Assembly (NCBI RefSeq): GCF_030718205.1
Contig: NZ_JAUZQF010000003.1
Coordinates: 310,001-374,000 of the forward strand
Direction of reading: 5' to 3'
Origin: Nonomuraea turcica
GTDB taxonomy: Bacteria; Actinomycetota; Actinomycetes; Streptosporangiales; Streptosporangiaceae
DNA: 64,000 nucleotides
Shown here: piece by piece, positions 35,280 to 45,739 of the stretch
Layout: every line of letters begins with the position of its first letter
How positions within the stretch are numbered: the first letter of the stretch is position 1
Notes under the pieces: model-generated
Database searches by the model: none
Told to the model about the DNA's origin: nothing
Seen by the model: the letters and a program-made list of their open reading frames with translations, nothing else
Translations under genes and position numbers: made by a program

Positions 35280-36196
35280 GCGGCGGCTCCTGCGTTGGCG
35301 ATGCGTTCGGCGACGCGCAGGGCGGCCGAGGTCATGATGTCGAGGTTGCCGGCGTAGGCAGGCAGGTAGTGGGCGGCGCCCTCCACCTCCAGGAACACCG
35401 ACACCCGGGTGGTCACCGGCTCGGGGGTGAGCGTGGTCACCGGCTCGTCGATGGGGGTGAACTGCACATCCTGCTTGAGCCGGTAGCCGGGGACGTACTT
35501 GGCCACCTCGGCGACCATCTCCTCGATGGACGCTCGGATGGCGTCGTGGCCGGCGTCGCCGATCAGGCAGAAGACGGTGTCGCGCATGATGAGCGGCGGG
35601 TCGGCGGGGTTGAGGACGATGATGGCCTTGCCGCGGGCGGCGCCGCCGACCGATGCGATGGCGGCGGCCGTGGTCTCGGTGAACTCGTCGATGTTGGCGC
35701 GGGTGCCGGGGCCGGCCGACTTGGCGGCGATGGAGGCGACGATCTCGGCGTAGGCGACGGGGGTGATGCGTGAGACGGCGTGCACGATCGGGATGGTGGC
35801 CTGACCGCCGCACGTCACCATGTTCACGTTGCGTGCGCCGAGGTGGGCGTCGAGGTTGACCGGCGGGACGACGAACGGGCCGAGGGCGGCCGGGGTGAGG
35901 TCGATGAGCGTCTTGCCGTAGGGCTCCAGCTTGGCGGCATTGGTGAGGTGGGCTTTGGCGGAGGTCGCGTCGAAGACGATGTCGATGCCGGCGAAGCCGT
36001 CCATGGCGATGAGGCCGTCCACGCCCTCGTGGGTGGTGGGGACCTTCAGGCGGCGGGCGCGGGCGAGGCCGTCGGAGTCGGGGTCGATGCCGACCATGGC
36101 GCCCATCTCCAGGATGCCGGAGAGGCGGAGCACTTTGATCATCAGGTCGGTGCCGATGTTGCCGGAGCCGATCACGGCCACCTTGGTCTTGTTCAT
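35276..36196 (-). CDS. mhpF: Acetaldehyde dehydrogenase (acylating)
   Basis: A 306-residue NAD-dependent enzyme of the DmpF/MhpF type. It has the Rossmann motif [18 protein letters not shown], the active-site cysteine in [17 protein letters not shown] near residue 130, and [17 protein letters not shown]. It converts acetaldehyde and CoA to acetyl-CoA and forms a channelling complex with the aldolase encoded downstream. Both ends overlap neighbouring genes by four bases, so expression is translationally coupled. Length and motifs are normal for the family. Confidence 0.93.
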   Translation of the reverse strand: MNKTKVAVIGSGNIGTDLMIKVLRLSGILEMGAMVGIDPDSDGLARARRLKVPTTHEGVDGLIAMDGFAGIDIVFDATSAKAHLTNAAKLEPYGKTLIDLTPAALGPFVVPPVNLDAHLGARNVNMVTCGGQATIPIVHAVSRITPVAYAEIVASIAAKSAGPGTRANIDEFTETTAAAIASVGGAARGKAIIVLNPADPPLIMRDTVFCLIGDAGHDAIRASIEEMVAEVAKYVPGYRLKQDVQFTPIDEPVTTLTPEPVTTRVSVFLEVEGAAHYLPAYAGNLDIMTSAALRVAERIANAGAAA

Positions 36197-36954
36197 GACG
36201 CGTCCTCGAAGGTCACGGCCACCGCCCCGAGTCCGGAAATTTCGGCTCGTACGGTGACACCGGGGGAGACGGGAACCATCGGTCCCAGGGCGCCGGAAAG
36301 GATCACCTGGCCTGCGCGCAGCGGGTCGCCGAAGTCCCGGGCGGTGCGGGCCAGCCACAGCAGCGCGTTCAACGGGTCGCCGAGGCAGGCGGCCCCGTTG
36401 CCTTCGGAAACGATCCGGCCGCCCGCGTCCATGCGCATCGTCGCCTCGACCGGTTCGAACGCGCTCAGCGGCAGCCGCTCCGAGCCCAGCACGTACAGGC
36501 CGCTGGAGGCGTTGTCGGCGACGGTGTCGGTGATCGTGATGTCCCAGTTCGCGATGCGGCTGTCCACGATCTCCAGCGCGGGGGTCGCGTAGTCCACCGC
36601 CGCCCGGACGGCCGCCAGGTCGAGGTCCTCGGAGAGGTCGCGGGCCAGGACGAAGGCGATCTCGGCCTCGACCTTCGGCTGCAGGAGGCGTTCCACGGCA
36701 GCGGTCCCGGACACTTCCATGTCGGCGAACAGCACGCCGAAGTCGGGCTGATCCACGCCGAGCTGCCGCTGCACGGCGGGGGAGGTGAGGCCGATCTTCC
36801 GGCCGGCGACAGTGCCGGCCCGGCGGGCGTTGAGTCGGCGTTGCACCTCGTAGGCGGCGGCGACGTCGGTGATGAGGTCGCGGACCGGCCGGCACGGCTT
36901 GCCGGTGAGAGCCGCGTCCGCCAGCCGGTCCACGGCCTCGTCTATGGCGGTCAT
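36193..36954 (-). CDS. mhpD: 2-keto-4-pentenoate hydratase
   Basis: A 253-residue hydratase of the fumarylacetoacetase-like fold. Family blocks include [29 protein letters not shown] and [14 protein letters not shown] (acidic metal ligands E-x-E), then EIVDSRI. It adds water to 2-hydroxypenta-2,4-dienoate to give 4-hydroxy-2-oxovalerate. The start at 36954 overlaps the extradiol dioxygenase stop by four bases, and its end overlaps the dehydrogenase gene, matching the enzyme order of the pathway. Confidence 0.9.
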   Translation of the reverse strand: MTAIDEAVDRLADAALTGKPCRPVRDLITDVAAAYEVQRRLNARRAGTVAGRKIGLTSPAVQRQLGVDQPDFGVLFADMEVSGTAAVERLLQPKVEAEIAFVLARDLSEDLDLAAVRAAVDYATPALEIVDSRIANWDITITDTVADNASSGLYVLGSERLPLSAFEPVEATMRMDAGGRIVSEGNGAACLGDPLNALLWLARTARDFGDPLRAGQVILSGALGPMVPVSPGVTVRAEISGLGAVAVTFEDAS

Positions 36955-37892
36955 CGCGCGGCCTCCGCCGTCGCGACCGCGAAGCCGGCGATCCATTCGG
37001 GGATCGCGCGGTAGAAGCGGGAGGTCATCCGGTACTTGCCGGTGGCGGCGAGCGAGGCGAACGCGGCGATCCACGTCCGCACCTCGTGGGCCGATCCGCC
37101 GCCCTGCTCTCCCATCCACTCCACGCTCCAGCCGTCCACGTCGGAAAGGCGGCCGCACGCGAGCGTGTCCAGGACCAGGTTGTCCCAGTTCGGGTTGATG
37201 GGGAGCATCGCTGTGGAGCCGGCGGCGTAGTCGCGGCCGGCCTGGATCACGCGCTGCTCACCGCGCGCACGCTGCTCGGGCGTGGGCGGGTGGCCCTCGA
37301 TGAGGGCGTCGGCCACCCGCGGTGGGGCGCCGTCGAGCACCGGGACGGGCGGATCGTGGGAGAGCCCGCCGGAGCCGAGGAACAGCACCCGCCGGTTCAG
37401 CTCGGCGGCGGCCTCGCCGATCGCGGTGCCGAGGGCGCGGATGCGGCTGACCGGGCCGAGCGGAGTGGCCACCCCGTTGACGAAGACGGGCACGACAGGC
37501 ACGTTCGCGATGCCGCCGAACAGTACCTCCAGCGGCTGCACGAACCCGTGGTCCACGGTCATCCGCGCCGAGATCGTGAGGTCGACGCCGCGATCGAGCA
37601 CACCGCGCGCGATGGCGCGGGCGGCGCCGGCGTCCACCGACAGCGCTCCCGCGGCCGAGCCGAAGTCGCCGACCGCGCCGGCCTCGGTGGCCAGGCAGAA
37701 GGGCGGCATCTCCTTGTAGAAGAAGCCGTTGTAGTGGTCGGGGGCGTACAGCACGACGAGCTCGGGGTCGAACGCGCGGACGAAGGCCCGGGCCTCGTCC
37801 ACGGCGGCGTCCACCGCCGCGATGACCTCGGGCGCCGGGTCGTTCTTGCCGATGAGCGGGGAGTGGGACAAGCCGACGGCTGCGGCTTTCAT
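36951..37892 (-). CDS. mhpB: Class III extradiol dioxygenase, 2,3-dihydroxyphenylpropionate type
   Basis: A 313-residue LigB-fold dioxygenase. Conserved pieces include [13 protein letters not shown] at the start (metal histidine), [37 protein letters not shown] and [10 protein letters not shown]. These match MhpB, which cleaves the ring of 2,3-dihydroxyphenylpropionate or the cinnamic analogue meta to the hydroxyl, using Fe(II). It overlaps the upstream alcohol-dehydrogenase-like gene and the hydratase gene by four bases each. The exact side chain accepted is inferred from family resemblance. Confidence 0.9.
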   Translation of the reverse strand: MKAAAVGLSHSPLIGKNDPAPEVIAAVDAAVDEARAFVRAFDPELVVLYAPDHYNGFFYKEMPPFCLATEAGAVGDFGSAAGALSVDAGAARAIARGVLDRGVDLTISARMTVDHGFVQPLEVLFGGIANVPVVPVFVNGVATPLGPVSRIRALGTAIGEAAAELNRRVLFLGSGGLSHDPPVPVLDGAPPRVADALIEGHPPTPEQRARGEQRVIQAGRDYAAGSTAMLPINPNWDNLVLDTLACGRLSDVDGWSVEWMGEQGGGSAHEVRTWIAAFASLAATGKYRMTSRFYRAIPEWIAGFAVATAEAAR

Positions 37893-38890
37893 GAGGCGAT
37901 CTCCTTAATGACGAGCTTGCCGGTGAGCCGCCCGTCGATCATGAGCTGGAAGCCCTTGTGGATCTCGTCGAGCGGCAGCGTGCGGTCGATCACCGGGCGC
38001 AGGCCCGTGGCGTCCATCATCTTGAGCAGGGCGACGAGCTCGCCGCGGGTGCAGCCGGTGGAGCCGAGGATGCGCTGCTGCAGGTAGAAGATCCGGCCGA
38101 GGTCGGCGGGCGGGTTCGTGCCGCTGGTCGCGCCCGCGATGACGATCGTGCCGCCGGGACGCAGCGACTTCAGCGAATGCGACCAGGTCGCCTCGCCGAC
38201 CGTCTCGATGACGACGTCCACGCGCTCGGGCAGCCGCTCGCCGGTCGGCACCGCGGCCCGGGCTCCCCAGGCCAGAGCCTGGATCCGCTTGTCCTCGCTG
38301 CGGCTGGTCGCGTACACGACGGCGCCGGCGGCGACGGCCAGTTTGATCGCGGCCGAGGCGACGCCGCCGCCCGCGCCCTGCACCAGCACCCGGTCGCCGG
38401 CGGTGATCCGCGCCTGGGTGAACAACATCCGGTACGCGGTCGTCCAGGCGACCGGCAGGCACGCGGCCTCGTCGAACGACAACCACGACGGCTTGGGGAT
38501 CAGGTTGCGGGCGGGCACCGTCAGGTACTCGGCGAAGGCGCCGTCATGCCGCTCGGACAGCAGGGCCCGGTTCGGGTCGAGGGTCTCGTCGCCCCGGCCG
38601 GCGTCCGGGTCGGCGATGACCGGGTGCACGATGACCTCGTTGCCGTCCTCGTCGTACCCGGCGGCGTCGCAGCCGAGGACGATCGGCAGCCGGTCGGGCG
38701 GGTGGCCGACGCCGCGCAGCGTCCACAGGTCATGCATGTTGAGCGAGGACGAGACGACCCGGACGATCGACCAGCCGGGCCGGGGTTCGGGCCTGGGTAC
38801 GTCGCCCAGGACGAGCCCGCCCAGCGGGTCGGTCGCGCTCTGGGAGACGGCGGTGGCGGCAAGCATGCCCCCACGCTGTCCGACGGTCAT
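37889..38890 (-). CDS. Zinc-type medium-chain dehydrogenase/quinone-reductase-like protein
   Basis: A 333-residue MDR protein with the GroES-like N-terminal part (NMHDLWTLRGVGHP, IVLGCDAAGYDEDGNEVIV), the mid-block FDEAACLPVAWTTAYRMLF and the NAD(P) site VLVQGAGGGVASAAIKLAV. It leads the minus-strand catabolic operon and overlaps the extradiol gene. No clear step in phenylpropionate catabolism needs it, so it may process an alcohol, aldehyde or enoyl precursor. The start at 38890 is the furthest upstream; ATG at 38866 is possible. It is divergent from the dioxygenase operon. Confidence 0.8.
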   Translation of the reverse strand: MTVGQRGGMLAATAVSQSATDPLGGLVLGDVPRPEPRPGWSIVRVVSSSLNMHDLWTLRGVGHPPDRLPIVLGCDAAGYDEDGNEVIVHPVIADPDAGRGDETLDPNRALLSERHDGAFAEYLTVPARNLIPKPSWLSFDEAACLPVAWTTAYRMLFTQARITAGDRVLVQGAGGGVASAAIKLAVAAGAVVYATSRSEDKRIQALAWGARAAVPTGERLPERVDVVIETVGEATWSHSLKSLRPGGTIVIAGATSGTNPPADLGRIFYLQQRILGSTGCTRGELVALLKMMDATGLRPVIDRTLPLDEIHKGFQLMIDGRLTGKLVIKEIAS

Positions 38891-38967
38891 CGCCGGGGAA
38901 CAGCGCGTGTGCCGCCGTACGGAACAAGGGTTGGAAAGCGGCGGGTCCGTGGCTGTTATCTGGGCCC

Positions 38968-40290
38968 ATGACCATCGAACCCCCGCGCGGGGCCCTGCGA
39001 CGCCCGGGCGAGCTGGCGCGGACCATCGACGTCTCCGGGCTCGTCGATGCCGAGGGCGGGCTGGTGGATCGTGCCATCTTCACCGACCAGCAGATCTACC
39101 GTCAGGAGCTGCGCCGCGTGTTCGCGCCGAGCTGGCTGTTCCTCGCGCACGCCGACCAGTTCCACAAGCCCGGCGACTTCTTCACCACCTCCATGGGCGA
39201 GGACCCGGTCATCGTCACCCTCGACCGCAACCGGCGCGTCCGCGCCTACCTCAACTCCTGCCGCCACCGCGGCGCCCGCGTCTGCCGCGCCGACTACGGC
39301 GCCACGCGCAACTTCACCTGCACCTACCACGGCTGGTCGTACGACCTCGAAGGCAAGCTGGTCAGCGTGCCGAACAAGGCGGGCTACCCCGAGTCGTTCG
39401 AGACGGGCGAATGGGGCCTGGTCGAGGTGCCTCACGTCGAGAACTACCGTGGCCTGATCTTCGGCACCTGGAACCCGGACCCGGTGCCGCTGCGCGAGTC
39501 GCTCGGCGATATGGCCTGGTACATGGACGCGATGCTCGACCACGACGACGAGGGCACGGTGGTCGTGGGCGGCGTGCACAAGTGGGTGCTCGAGGGCAAC
39601 TGGAAGCTGGCGGCCGAGCAGTTCGCCACCGACTGGTACCACGTCAACATGAGCCACGCCTCGGCGCTCATGCTGCTCTCGCCCACCGGCAAGGGCCCCA
39701 AGGACGAGATCGTGCACCGTTCCGGCCGCCAGTACGCCGGCCGGAACGGTCACGGCGCCGGCTTCCCGGTGCACCCGAAGAACCGCTTCGACGCGAGAAC
39801 CGTCCACCAATGGACCGACTATCAAGCGCTGCGCGAACGGCTCGGCGACGCCCGCGTCGAGGGCCCGCTGACCAACGGGCACGCCACCGTCTTCCCCAAC
39901 TTCTCCTACCTGCCGGTCAACGGCTCCATCCGGATCTGGCACCCCAAGGGCCCGGACCGGATGGAGGTGTGGGCCTGGACGATCGTCGACAAGTCCATGC
40001 CGCACGAGGTCCGCGAGGCGCAACGCCTGTACAACCTGCGCACGTTCGGCCCGAGCGGCATCTTCGAGCAGGACGACGGCGAGAACTGGAGCGAGGTGCA
40101 GGCCGTCTCGCACGGGTTCATCACCAACAACGTGCCGCTCAACTACCAGATGGGCCTCGGCTCCGAACGCGAGGACGGCCGTCACCCCGGCACGACCAGC
40201 GAGCTCTACAGCGACGCCGCCGGCCGGGCCTTCTACGCGCGCTGGCGCGAGCTCATGAACACCCCGGCCTGGCACGAGGAGGACAAATGA
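38968..40290 (+). CDS. Aromatic-ring hydroxylating dioxygenase, alpha subunit
   Basis: A 440-residue Rieske oxygenase large subunit. The Rieske cluster ligands are C98 and H100 (CRHRG) and C118 and H121 (CTYHGWSYD). Mononuclear iron ligands H225 and H230 appear in [12 protein letters not shown]. Sequence and context resemble HcaE/BphA-type enzymes that add O2 across the ring of phenylpropionate, cinnamate or biphenyl-like substrates. It overlaps the ferredoxin gene by four bases and opens the plus-strand catabolic operon. The substrate range is inferred from the downstream genes. Confidence 0.9.
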   Translation: MTIEPPRGALRRPGELARTIDVSGLVDAEGGLVDRAIFTDQQIYRQELRRVFAPSWLFLAHADQFHKPGDFFTTSMGEDPVIVTLDRNRRVRAYLNSCRHRGARVCRADYGATRNFTCTYHGWSYDLEGKLVSVPNKAGYPESFETGEWGLVEVPHVENYRGLIFGTWNPDPVPLRESLGDMAWYMDAMLDHDDEGTVVVGGVHKWVLEGNWKLAAEQFATDWYHVNMSHASALMLLSPTGKGPKDEIVHRSGRQYAGRNGHGAGFPVHPKNRFDARTVHQWTDYQALRERLGDARVEGPLTNGHATVFPNFSYLPVNGSIRIWHPKGPDRMEVWAWTIVDKSMPHEVREAQRLYNLRTFGPSGIFEQDDGENWSEVQAVSHGFITNNVPLNYQMGLGSEREDGRHPGTTSELYSDAAGRAFYARWRELMNTPAWHEEDK

Positions 40291-40622
40291 CTCAGGGAAT
40301 CCGGGTCGCGGCGCTGGACGACATCCCCGAGGGCGAGGGCGTCGCCATCGACAAGTCGATCATCGGCACCGCCGACGACATCGCGCTGCTGCGCGACACC
40401 GACGGCAGCGTGTGGGCGCTCGACGACACCTGCACGCACGAGGACGCCTCGCTGGCCGACGGCTGGGTCGAGGACGGCTACGTCGAGTGCCCGCTGCACT
40501 CCAGCAAGTTCTGCCTGAAGAACGGCGAGGTTCAGGGCCTGCCCGCCACCAGGAGCACCTGCCCGCACCGGGTCGAGGTCCGCGACGGCGAGGTCTACCT
40601 CTTCCCGAACCAGGCGCCATGA
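40287..40622 (+). CDS. Rieske ferredoxin of the dioxygenase
   Basis: A 111-residue [2Fe-2S] ferredoxin with Rieske ligands in [11 protein letters not shown] and CPLHSSKFC. The layout [16 protein letters not shown] ... [15 protein letters not shown] is that of HcaC/BphF-type ferredoxins, which carry electrons from the reductase to the oxygenase. It overlaps both the alpha-subunit gene upstream and the reductase gene downstream by four bases, so the electron-transfer chain is co-translated. Confidence 0.93.
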   Translation: MTQGIRVAALDDIPEGEGVAIDKSIIGTADDIALLRDTDGSVWALDDTCTHEDASLADGWVEDGYVECPLHSSKFCLKNGEVQGLPATRSTCPHRVEVRDGEVYLFPNQAP

Positions 40623-41860
40623 GGATCGTGGTGGCCGGCGGCGGCGTCGCCGGCGTCAGCACGGTAGCGGCCCTGCGCGCGGGCGGCTTCGACGGCGATC
40701 TCACGCTGGTCGACGCGGGCGAGTTCCCGTACGACCGCCCGCCGCTGTCGAAGGAGTACCTGGCCGGATCGAGGGATCTCAAGCAGATCGCCCTGCAGCC
40801 CCCGCACTGGTACGACGAGCAGGGGGTACGGCTGATCAACGAGTGCACGGTCGCCGCCCTGCACCCGGCCGACGGCACGGTGGAACTGGCGGGCGGCCTG
40901 CTGCTGCGCGCCGACCGGGTGGTGCTGGCCACCGGCGGCGGCGCGGCCCGCCCCCCGATCCCCGGCGTGGGCAGCGACCGCGTGCACGTGCTGCGCACGG
41001 CGGAGGACGCCGACCGGCTGCGTGCCGTGCTGACCCCCGGCGCTCGGATCCTGGTCGTCGGCGCCGGGCTGATCGGCGCCGAGGTCGCCTCGACCGCCGT
41101 CGACCTGGGCGCCGACGTCGTCCTGGCCGACCCCGTGGCCACGCCGCTCGCCGCCGCTCTCGGCGAGGACCTCGCCGCCTGGCTGCACGGACTGCACGCG
41201 CGGCGCGGCATCACCACCGTGCGGGCCGGCGTCGCGTCCTTCGCCGAGACCACGGACGGCATCGAGGCGAGCTTCGCGGGCGGCGTCGAGCCGCGGACGT
41301 TCGACGTGGCCGGGCCCGGGGTGGTTGCGGAGCCGTCGCGGGTGTTCGACGCGGTCGTGCTCGGCGTCGGCATGACACCGCAGACCGCTCTCGCGGAGTC
41401 GGCCGGACTCGACGTGGATCGCGGTGTCCTCGTGGACGCCGGACAGATCACCTCGAACCCGGCCGTGCTCGCGGTGGGCGACGGCGCGCGGACCCGTCAA
41501 GGGCCGCGGGTCGAGCACTGGGAGGCGGCCCAGCACGACGGCGCCCGCGCGGCGGCCACCATCCTCGGCACCCGCGCCCCCGCGCCGACCGCGCCGTGGT
41601 TCTGGACGGACCGGCACGGCCGCCACGTCGAGGTCGCCGACCACATGGAGACGGCCGAAGAGGTCATCGTCCGCGGCTCGTTCGACGACCCGTCCTTCTC
41701 CGTCTTCGGCCTGCGGGACGGGCTGGTCGTCGCGGCCGCCGCGGTCGACGACTCCACCGCCGTGCGGGCTGCCCGCCGCATGATCGACCGCCGGGTCCCG
41801 GCCGACCCGGCGCGGCTGTCCGACCCGTCCGCGAGCCTGCGCACGCTGCTGCGCGGCTGA
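40619..41860 (+). CDS. Ferredoxin reductase of the dioxygenase (FAD/NADH)
   Basis: A 413-residue FAD- and NAD-binding reductase. It has the FAD motif [17 protein letters not shown] at the N-terminus, [13 protein letters not shown], the central NAD motif [17 protein letters not shown] and the second FAD-binding block AVLAVGDGA. This is the HcaD/BphG type that passes electrons from NADH to the Rieske ferredoxin encoded just upstream. The length is typical. A stretch near [20 protein letters not shown] (residues about 222-242) looks like a small insertion compared with usual members. Confidence 0.91.
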   Translation: MRIVVAGGGVAGVSTVAALRAGGFDGDLTLVDAGEFPYDRPPLSKEYLAGSRDLKQIALQPPHWYDEQGVRLINECTVAALHPADGTVELAGGLLLRADRVVLATGGGAARPPIPGVGSDRVHVLRTAEDADRLRAVLTPGARILVVGAGLIGAEVASTAVDLGADVVLADPVATPLAAALGEDLAAWLHGLHARRGITTVRAGVASFAETTDGIEASFAGGVEPRTFDVAGPGVVAEPSRVFDAVVLGVGMTPQTALAESAGLDVDRGVLVDAGQITSNPAVLAVGDGARTRQGPRVEHWEAAQHDGARAAATILGTRAPAPTAPWFWTDRHGRHVEVADHMETAEEVIVRGSFDDPSFSVFGLRDGLVVAAAAVDDSTAVRAARRMIDRRVPADPARLSDPSASLRTLLRG

Positions 41861-41920
41861 CGTGCCACCCTGCGGCACACCCCGTTCCCCACCACCCTCC
41901 AGAAGGGATCGAATGACACC

Positions 41921-42484
41921 GTGAGCACCGCCACCGACGCGCGGGCCGGGCTGCGTGCCGACCGCGACACCCACTTCGAGGTCGAGCAGTTCTACTACGA
42001 GGAGGCCGACCTCCTCGACGCCGGCCGTTACGCCGACTGGCTGGACCTGCTCGCCGACGACCTCGACTACTGGATGCCCACCCGCACCAACCGGCTGCGC
42101 CGCCAGCAGGCGCTGTCGGTGGCCGTGCGCGGTGAGGCCGCCTACTACGACGAGAGCAAGGAGAGCCTGGCCTGGCGCATCCGCCGCTTCGACTCCGGCA
42201 TGGCCTGGGCCGAGGACCCGCCCTCGCGCACCCGCCACCTGGTGACGAACGTGATGGTCCGGCACGCCGACCCCGCCCAGCACCCCGGTTTCACCACCGA
42301 TGACCTGCACGTACGCTCGGCATTCCTGGTCTACCGCAACCGTTTGGAGCGCGAGGAGAGCGTCTTCGCCGGCAGCCGCACCGACGTGCTGCGCCGGGTC
42401 GGAGCCGGCTTCCAGGTCGCCCGCCGGGCCATCCTGCTCGACCAGAACATCCTTCTCGCGAAGAACATCTCGACCTTCTTCTGA
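41921..42484 (+). CDS. Aromatic-ring hydroxylating dioxygenase, beta subunit
   Basis: A 187-residue protein with the NTF2-like fold of Rieske dioxygenase small subunits: EVEQFYYEEADLLDAGRYAD, WLDLLADDLDYWMPTRTNR, and TRHLVTNVMVRH. It ends with VARRAILLDQNILLAKNIST, a typical C-terminus for HcaF/BphA2. It assembles with the alpha subunit into the terminal oxygenase. The gene starts with GTG after a 60-base gap from the reductase gene, and its stop shares one base with the hydrolase start. The alpha and beta genes being separated by ferredoxin and reductase genes is less common. Confidence 0.88.
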   Translation: MSTATDARAGLRADRDTHFEVEQFYYEEADLLDAGRYADWLDLLADDLDYWMPTRTNRLRRQQALSVAVRGEAAYYDESKESLAWRIRRFDSGMAWAEDPPSRTRHLVTNVMVRHADPAQHPGFTTDDLHVRSAFLVYRNRLEREESVFAGSRTDVLRRVGAGFQVARRAILLDQNILLAKNISTFF

Positions 42485-43329
42485 TGGGAGCCCCTGTGAA
42501 GCACCACAGCGTGACCACCACGCTCGGCGAGATCGCCGTCGCCGAGACCGGCGAGGGCCCCGTGCTGGTGATGCTGCACGGCGGCGGCCCCGGCGCCTCC
42601 GGCGTCAGCAACTATCACCAGAACCTCCCGGCGCTGGCCCGCCACTTCCGCGTCGTGCTGCCCGACCAGCCCGGTTTCGGCGGCAGCTACCGCCCCACCG
42701 AGGAAGACCTGGACAAGCGGTCCATCACCGAGATCACCGTGGACGCGCTGTTCCAGGCGCTCGACGCCCTCGGCATCGGCACCTTCCACCTGCTGGGCAA
42801 CAGCCTGGGCGGCGCCGCCGCGATCGCGATGGCGCAGGAGCGCCCCGAGCGGGTCACCCGGCTGGTGCTGATGGCGCCCGGCGGCGGGTGGCTGCCGTCC
42901 GGGCCCACGCCCACCGAGGGGCAGAAGGAGATGTTCCGCTACTACAACGGCGGCGGTCCGAGCGAGAAGAAGATGGCCGCGTTCATCCGCACCATGGTCT
43001 TCGACCACCGCCAGTTCGGCGAGGACGTCGTCAAGAGCCGCTACGAGGCCTCACTCGACGAGAGCCACGTCGCCTTCTACCACCGCTACAACGCCGCCTT
43101 CGCCAAACGCGGCGGCATGGACCCGCTGTGGAAGGACCTGCACAAGATCAAGGCGCCGACGCTGTTGCTGTGGGGCCGCGACGACCGCACGATCACCCTC
43201 GACGGCGCCCAGCTCATGCTCAAGCAGATCCGCGACGTGCAGTTGCACGTGTTCGGGCGGTGCGGCCACTGGGTGCAACTGGAGCGGCAGCAAGAGTTCG
43301 AGAACCTCGTCACCGGGTTCCTGACATGA
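42484..43329 (+). CDS. mhpC: Meta-cleavage product hydrolase (MhpC/BphD type)
   Basis: A 281-residue alpha/beta hydrolase. The oxyanion region is VMLHGGGPGASGVSNY, the nucleophile elbow is LLGNSLGGAAAIAMAQE (serine near residue 110), the acid is in LWGRDDRTI and the histidine in GRCGHWVQLE. The HGGGPGASG block is typical of carbon-carbon bond hydrolases that cut meta-ring-fission products, here releasing 2-hydroxypenta-2,4-dienoate and a dicarboxylic acid. It follows the beta-subunit gene without a gap and overlaps the dehydrogenase gene by four bases. Confidence 0.92.
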   Translation: MGAPVKHHSVTTTLGEIAVAETGEGPVLVMLHGGGPGASGVSNYHQNLPALARHFRVVLPDQPGFGGSYRPTEEDLDKRSITEITVDALFQALDALGIGTFHLLGNSLGGAAAIAMAQERPERVTRLVLMAPGGGWLPSGPTPTEGQKEMFRYYNGGGPSEKKMAAFIRTMVFDHRQFGEDVVKSRYEASLDESHVAFYHRYNAAFAKRGGMDPLWKDLHKIKAPTLLLWGRDDRTITLDGAQLMLKQIRDVQLHVFGRCGHWVQLERQQEFENLVTGFLT

Positions 43330-44150
43330 GCGGCTGGCTCAACGGGTACGCCACCCTGATCACCGGCGGCGGCTCCGGCATCGGCCGCGCTGTCGCCGAG
43401 CGTTTCCTCGCCGAGGGCGCGTGCGTGACCATCCTCGGCCGCGACCAAGCACAGCTCGACGAGGTCATCGGCACCGCGCCCGACCCGGCCAGGATGCACG
43501 CCGTCACCGCCGACGTCCGCGACTCCGAGGCGCTGCACGCCGCCGTCGCCGAGACGGTCGAGCGCTTCGGCAGGCTCGACACCCTCGTCGCGAACGCCGG
43601 CGTGTGGGACTACCAGCGCCAGCTCACCCGCCTGTCCGGCAAGGAGATCGACGCCGCCTTCGACGAGGTCTTCTCCATCAACGTCAAGGGCTACCTGCTG
43701 GCCGCCGAGGCCGCCTGGCCGGAGCTGGTCAAGACCCGCGGCAGCATCGTCATGACGCTGTCCAACGCGTCGTTCCACGTCAACGGCGGCGGTCCCCTCT
43801 ACACCGCCAGCAAGCACGCCTGCCTCGGCCTCATGCGTGAGCTCGCCTACGAGCTCGCCCCCAAGGTCCGGGTGAACGGCGTCGCCTGCGGCGGCATGAA
43901 CACCGACCTGCGCGGCCCCGAGACGCTGGCGCTCGGGGACCGCTCGATCGCGGCGTCGTTCGCCAAGAGAGGGGCCAGCCCGCCCATCCCGCTGCACGAC
44001 TCCAGCACCGACCCGCGCGACTTCACCGCCCCGTACGTCCTGCTCGCGGCCCGGGAGCAGAGCGGTCCCATCACCGGACACGCGATCTCGGCCGACGGCG
44101 GCATCGGCGTCCGGGGTTTCGCCCGCGCCGCCGGCGGCGACCACCTCTGA
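43326..44150 (+). CDS. hcaB: cis-Dihydrodiol dehydrogenase (HcaB/BphB type)
   Basis: A 274-residue short-chain dehydrogenase with NAD site ITGGGSGIGRAVAERF, NAGVWDYQ, active-site serine in LSNASFHVNGGG and Y-x3-K in LYTASKHA. The NAGVWDY and NASFHVNGGGPLY blocks and the C-terminal HAISADGGIGVRGF mark the dihydrodiol dehydrogenase branch. It turns the dioxygenase product into the catechol that MhpB cleaves. It overlaps the hydrolase gene by four bases and is followed ten bases later by the ligase gene. Confidence 0.9.
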   Translation: MSGWLNGYATLITGGGSGIGRAVAERFLAEGACVTILGRDQAQLDEVIGTAPDPARMHAVTADVRDSEALHAAVAETVERFGRLDTLVANAGVWDYQRQLTRLSGKEIDAAFDEVFSINVKGYLLAAEAAWPELVKTRGSIVMTLSNASFHVNGGGPLYTASKHACLGLMRELAYELAPKVRVNGVACGGMNTDLRGPETLALGDRSIAASFAKRGASPPIPLHDSSTDPRDFTAPYVLLAAREQSGPITGHAISADGGIGVRGFARAAGGDHL

Positions 44151-44160
44151 GGAGCCGATC

Positions 44161-45738
44161 GTGACCCACCCCCCAATCCCTGGCACAGTCGACGTCAACC
44201 CCGCCTCGGCGGTCGCGCGGAACGCCCGCTACCGGGCGGACGTCGTCGCCGTCCGTTACCCGGGCGGCGACCTCACCTACGCCCAGCTCGACGACAAGGC
44301 GGCGCGGCTGGCGACCGTCCTGTCCGACGGCGGTGTCGCGGCCGGCGACCGCGTCGCCTACCTCGGACTCAACAGCGCCTCGTTCCTCGTCACCATGCTG
44401 GCCGTCTTCCGGATCGGCGCCATCTTCGTCCCGGTCAACTTCCGGCTCGCCGAACCGGAGCTGGAGCGGGTGCTCGACAAGAGCGGCGCCCGGACCATGG
44501 TCTGCGAGGAGGGGCACCGCCCGCACGTGGACCACGTCCGCGGCGGCACCGCGCTGACCCGGTTCCTCCTGGTGGACGACGACCCGGCGGTGCCCGCCAC
44601 CTGCGGCGTCCCCGGGTGGGAGCCCTGGTCAGGACCGATGGCCACGGCGGCGCCGACGCCGACGGTGGTCCCCAGGACCTTCGACGAGCCGGCGATCCTG
44701 ATGTTCACCTCCGGCACTACCGGGCTGCCCAAGGGAGTCATCCTCACCTACGGCAACGCCTGGTGGAACGCCGTCAACGTGGACTCCGTGCTCGACACCC
44801 GGCGCGGCGACGTCACGTACGCGGGCGCGCCGCTGTTCCACATCGGGGCGCTCAACAGTTTCGCGCTGCGCGCCCTCGTGCGCGGCGGCACCGTGCTCGT
44901 CCGCCGCGCTTTCAACCCGGTCGGGTTCCTCGACGACCTGGCCACGTACCGGATCAACTCGATGTTCGGCGTGGCCGCGATGTTCGCCGCGCTCAGCCGG
45001 GTCCCGGGCGTCTTCGACATGGATTTCACCCCGCTGCGCTCCATCGTGGTCGCCGGCGCGCCGGTGCCGCCCGCGCTCATCGAGCTGTACGCCGCGCACG
45101 GCGTGCTGCTGCAGCAGGCGTGGGGGCTGACCGAGACCGCGCCGTTCGCCACCCACCTGCCCGCCGAGCACACCCTGACGAAGGCCGGCTCTGCCGGCAT
45201 CCCGATGCCGTACACCGAGGTACGCGTGGTCGACGCGCACACCAACCAGCCGCTGAAGCCGGGCGAGGCGGGCGAGCTCGTGGTCCGCGGCCCCAACGTC
45301 ACCCCCGGCTACTGGGAGAACCCCGAGGCCACCGCCGCCGCATTCGACGAGGAGGGCTGGTTCCACTCCGGCGACATCGGCTACTTCGACGAGGACGGCT
45401 GCGTGTACATCGTCGACCGGCTCAAGGACATGATCATCAGCGGTGGTGAGAACGTCTACCCGGCCGAGGTGGAGCGAGTGCTGGCCACCATGCCGGGGGT
45501 CGTGGACGTGGCCGTCGTCGGCGCGCCCGACGAGCAGTGGGGCGAGACCGTCGTCGCGGTGGTGTCCCCGGCCGAGGGCGTGACCCTTACGCTGGACGAC
45601 GTCCGGGAGTACGCCTCCGCGCACCTGGCCAGATACAAGCTGCCCAGGCTGCTCAAGCTCGTGCGGAACGTGCCGCGCAACGCCTCCGGCAAACTGGAGA
45701 AGATCGCCATCCGGCGCATGGTCGAGGAGGACGGCTGA
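44161..45738 (+). CDS. AMP-forming acyl-CoA synthetase
   Basis: A 525-residue adenylate-forming ligase. The phosphate loop is FTSGTTGLPKGV near residue 183, with WGLTETAPFATHLP, the ATP-binding GWFHSGDIGYFDEDG and the C-terminal catalytic lysine region NASGKLEKIAIR. It closely resembles FadD-like long- or medium-chain or aryl-acid ligases. In this operon it could activate phenylpropionate or cinnamate side chains for beta-oxidation, or recycle the dicarboxylic product. It is not needed for the classical hca/mhp route. GTG start, ten bases after the dehydrogenase gene. Confidence 0.88.
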   Translation: MTHPPIPGTVDVNPASAVARNARYRADVVAVRYPGGDLTYAQLDDKAARLATVLSDGGVAAGDRVAYLGLNSASFLVTMLAVFRIGAIFVPVNFRLAEPELERVLDKSGARTMVCEEGHRPHVDHVRGGTALTRFLLVDDDPAVPATCGVPGWEPWSGPMATAAPTPTVVPRTFDEPAILMFTSGTTGLPKGVILTYGNAWWNAVNVDSVLDTRRGDVTYAGAPLFHIGALNSFALRALVRGGTVLVRRAFNPVGFLDDLATYRINSMFGVAAMFAALSRVPGVFDMDFTPLRSIVVAGAPVPPALIELYAAHGVLLQQAWGLTETAPFATHLPAEHTLTKAGSAGIPMPYTEVRVVDAHTNQPLKPGEAGELVVRGPNVTPGYWENPEATAAAFDEEGWFHSGDIGYFDEDGCVYIVDRLKDMIISGGENVYPAEVERVLATMPGVVDVAVVGAPDEQWGETVVAVVSPAEGVTLTLDDVREYASAHLARYKLPRLLKLVRNVPRNASGKLEKIAIRRMVEEDG

Positions 45739-45739
45739 C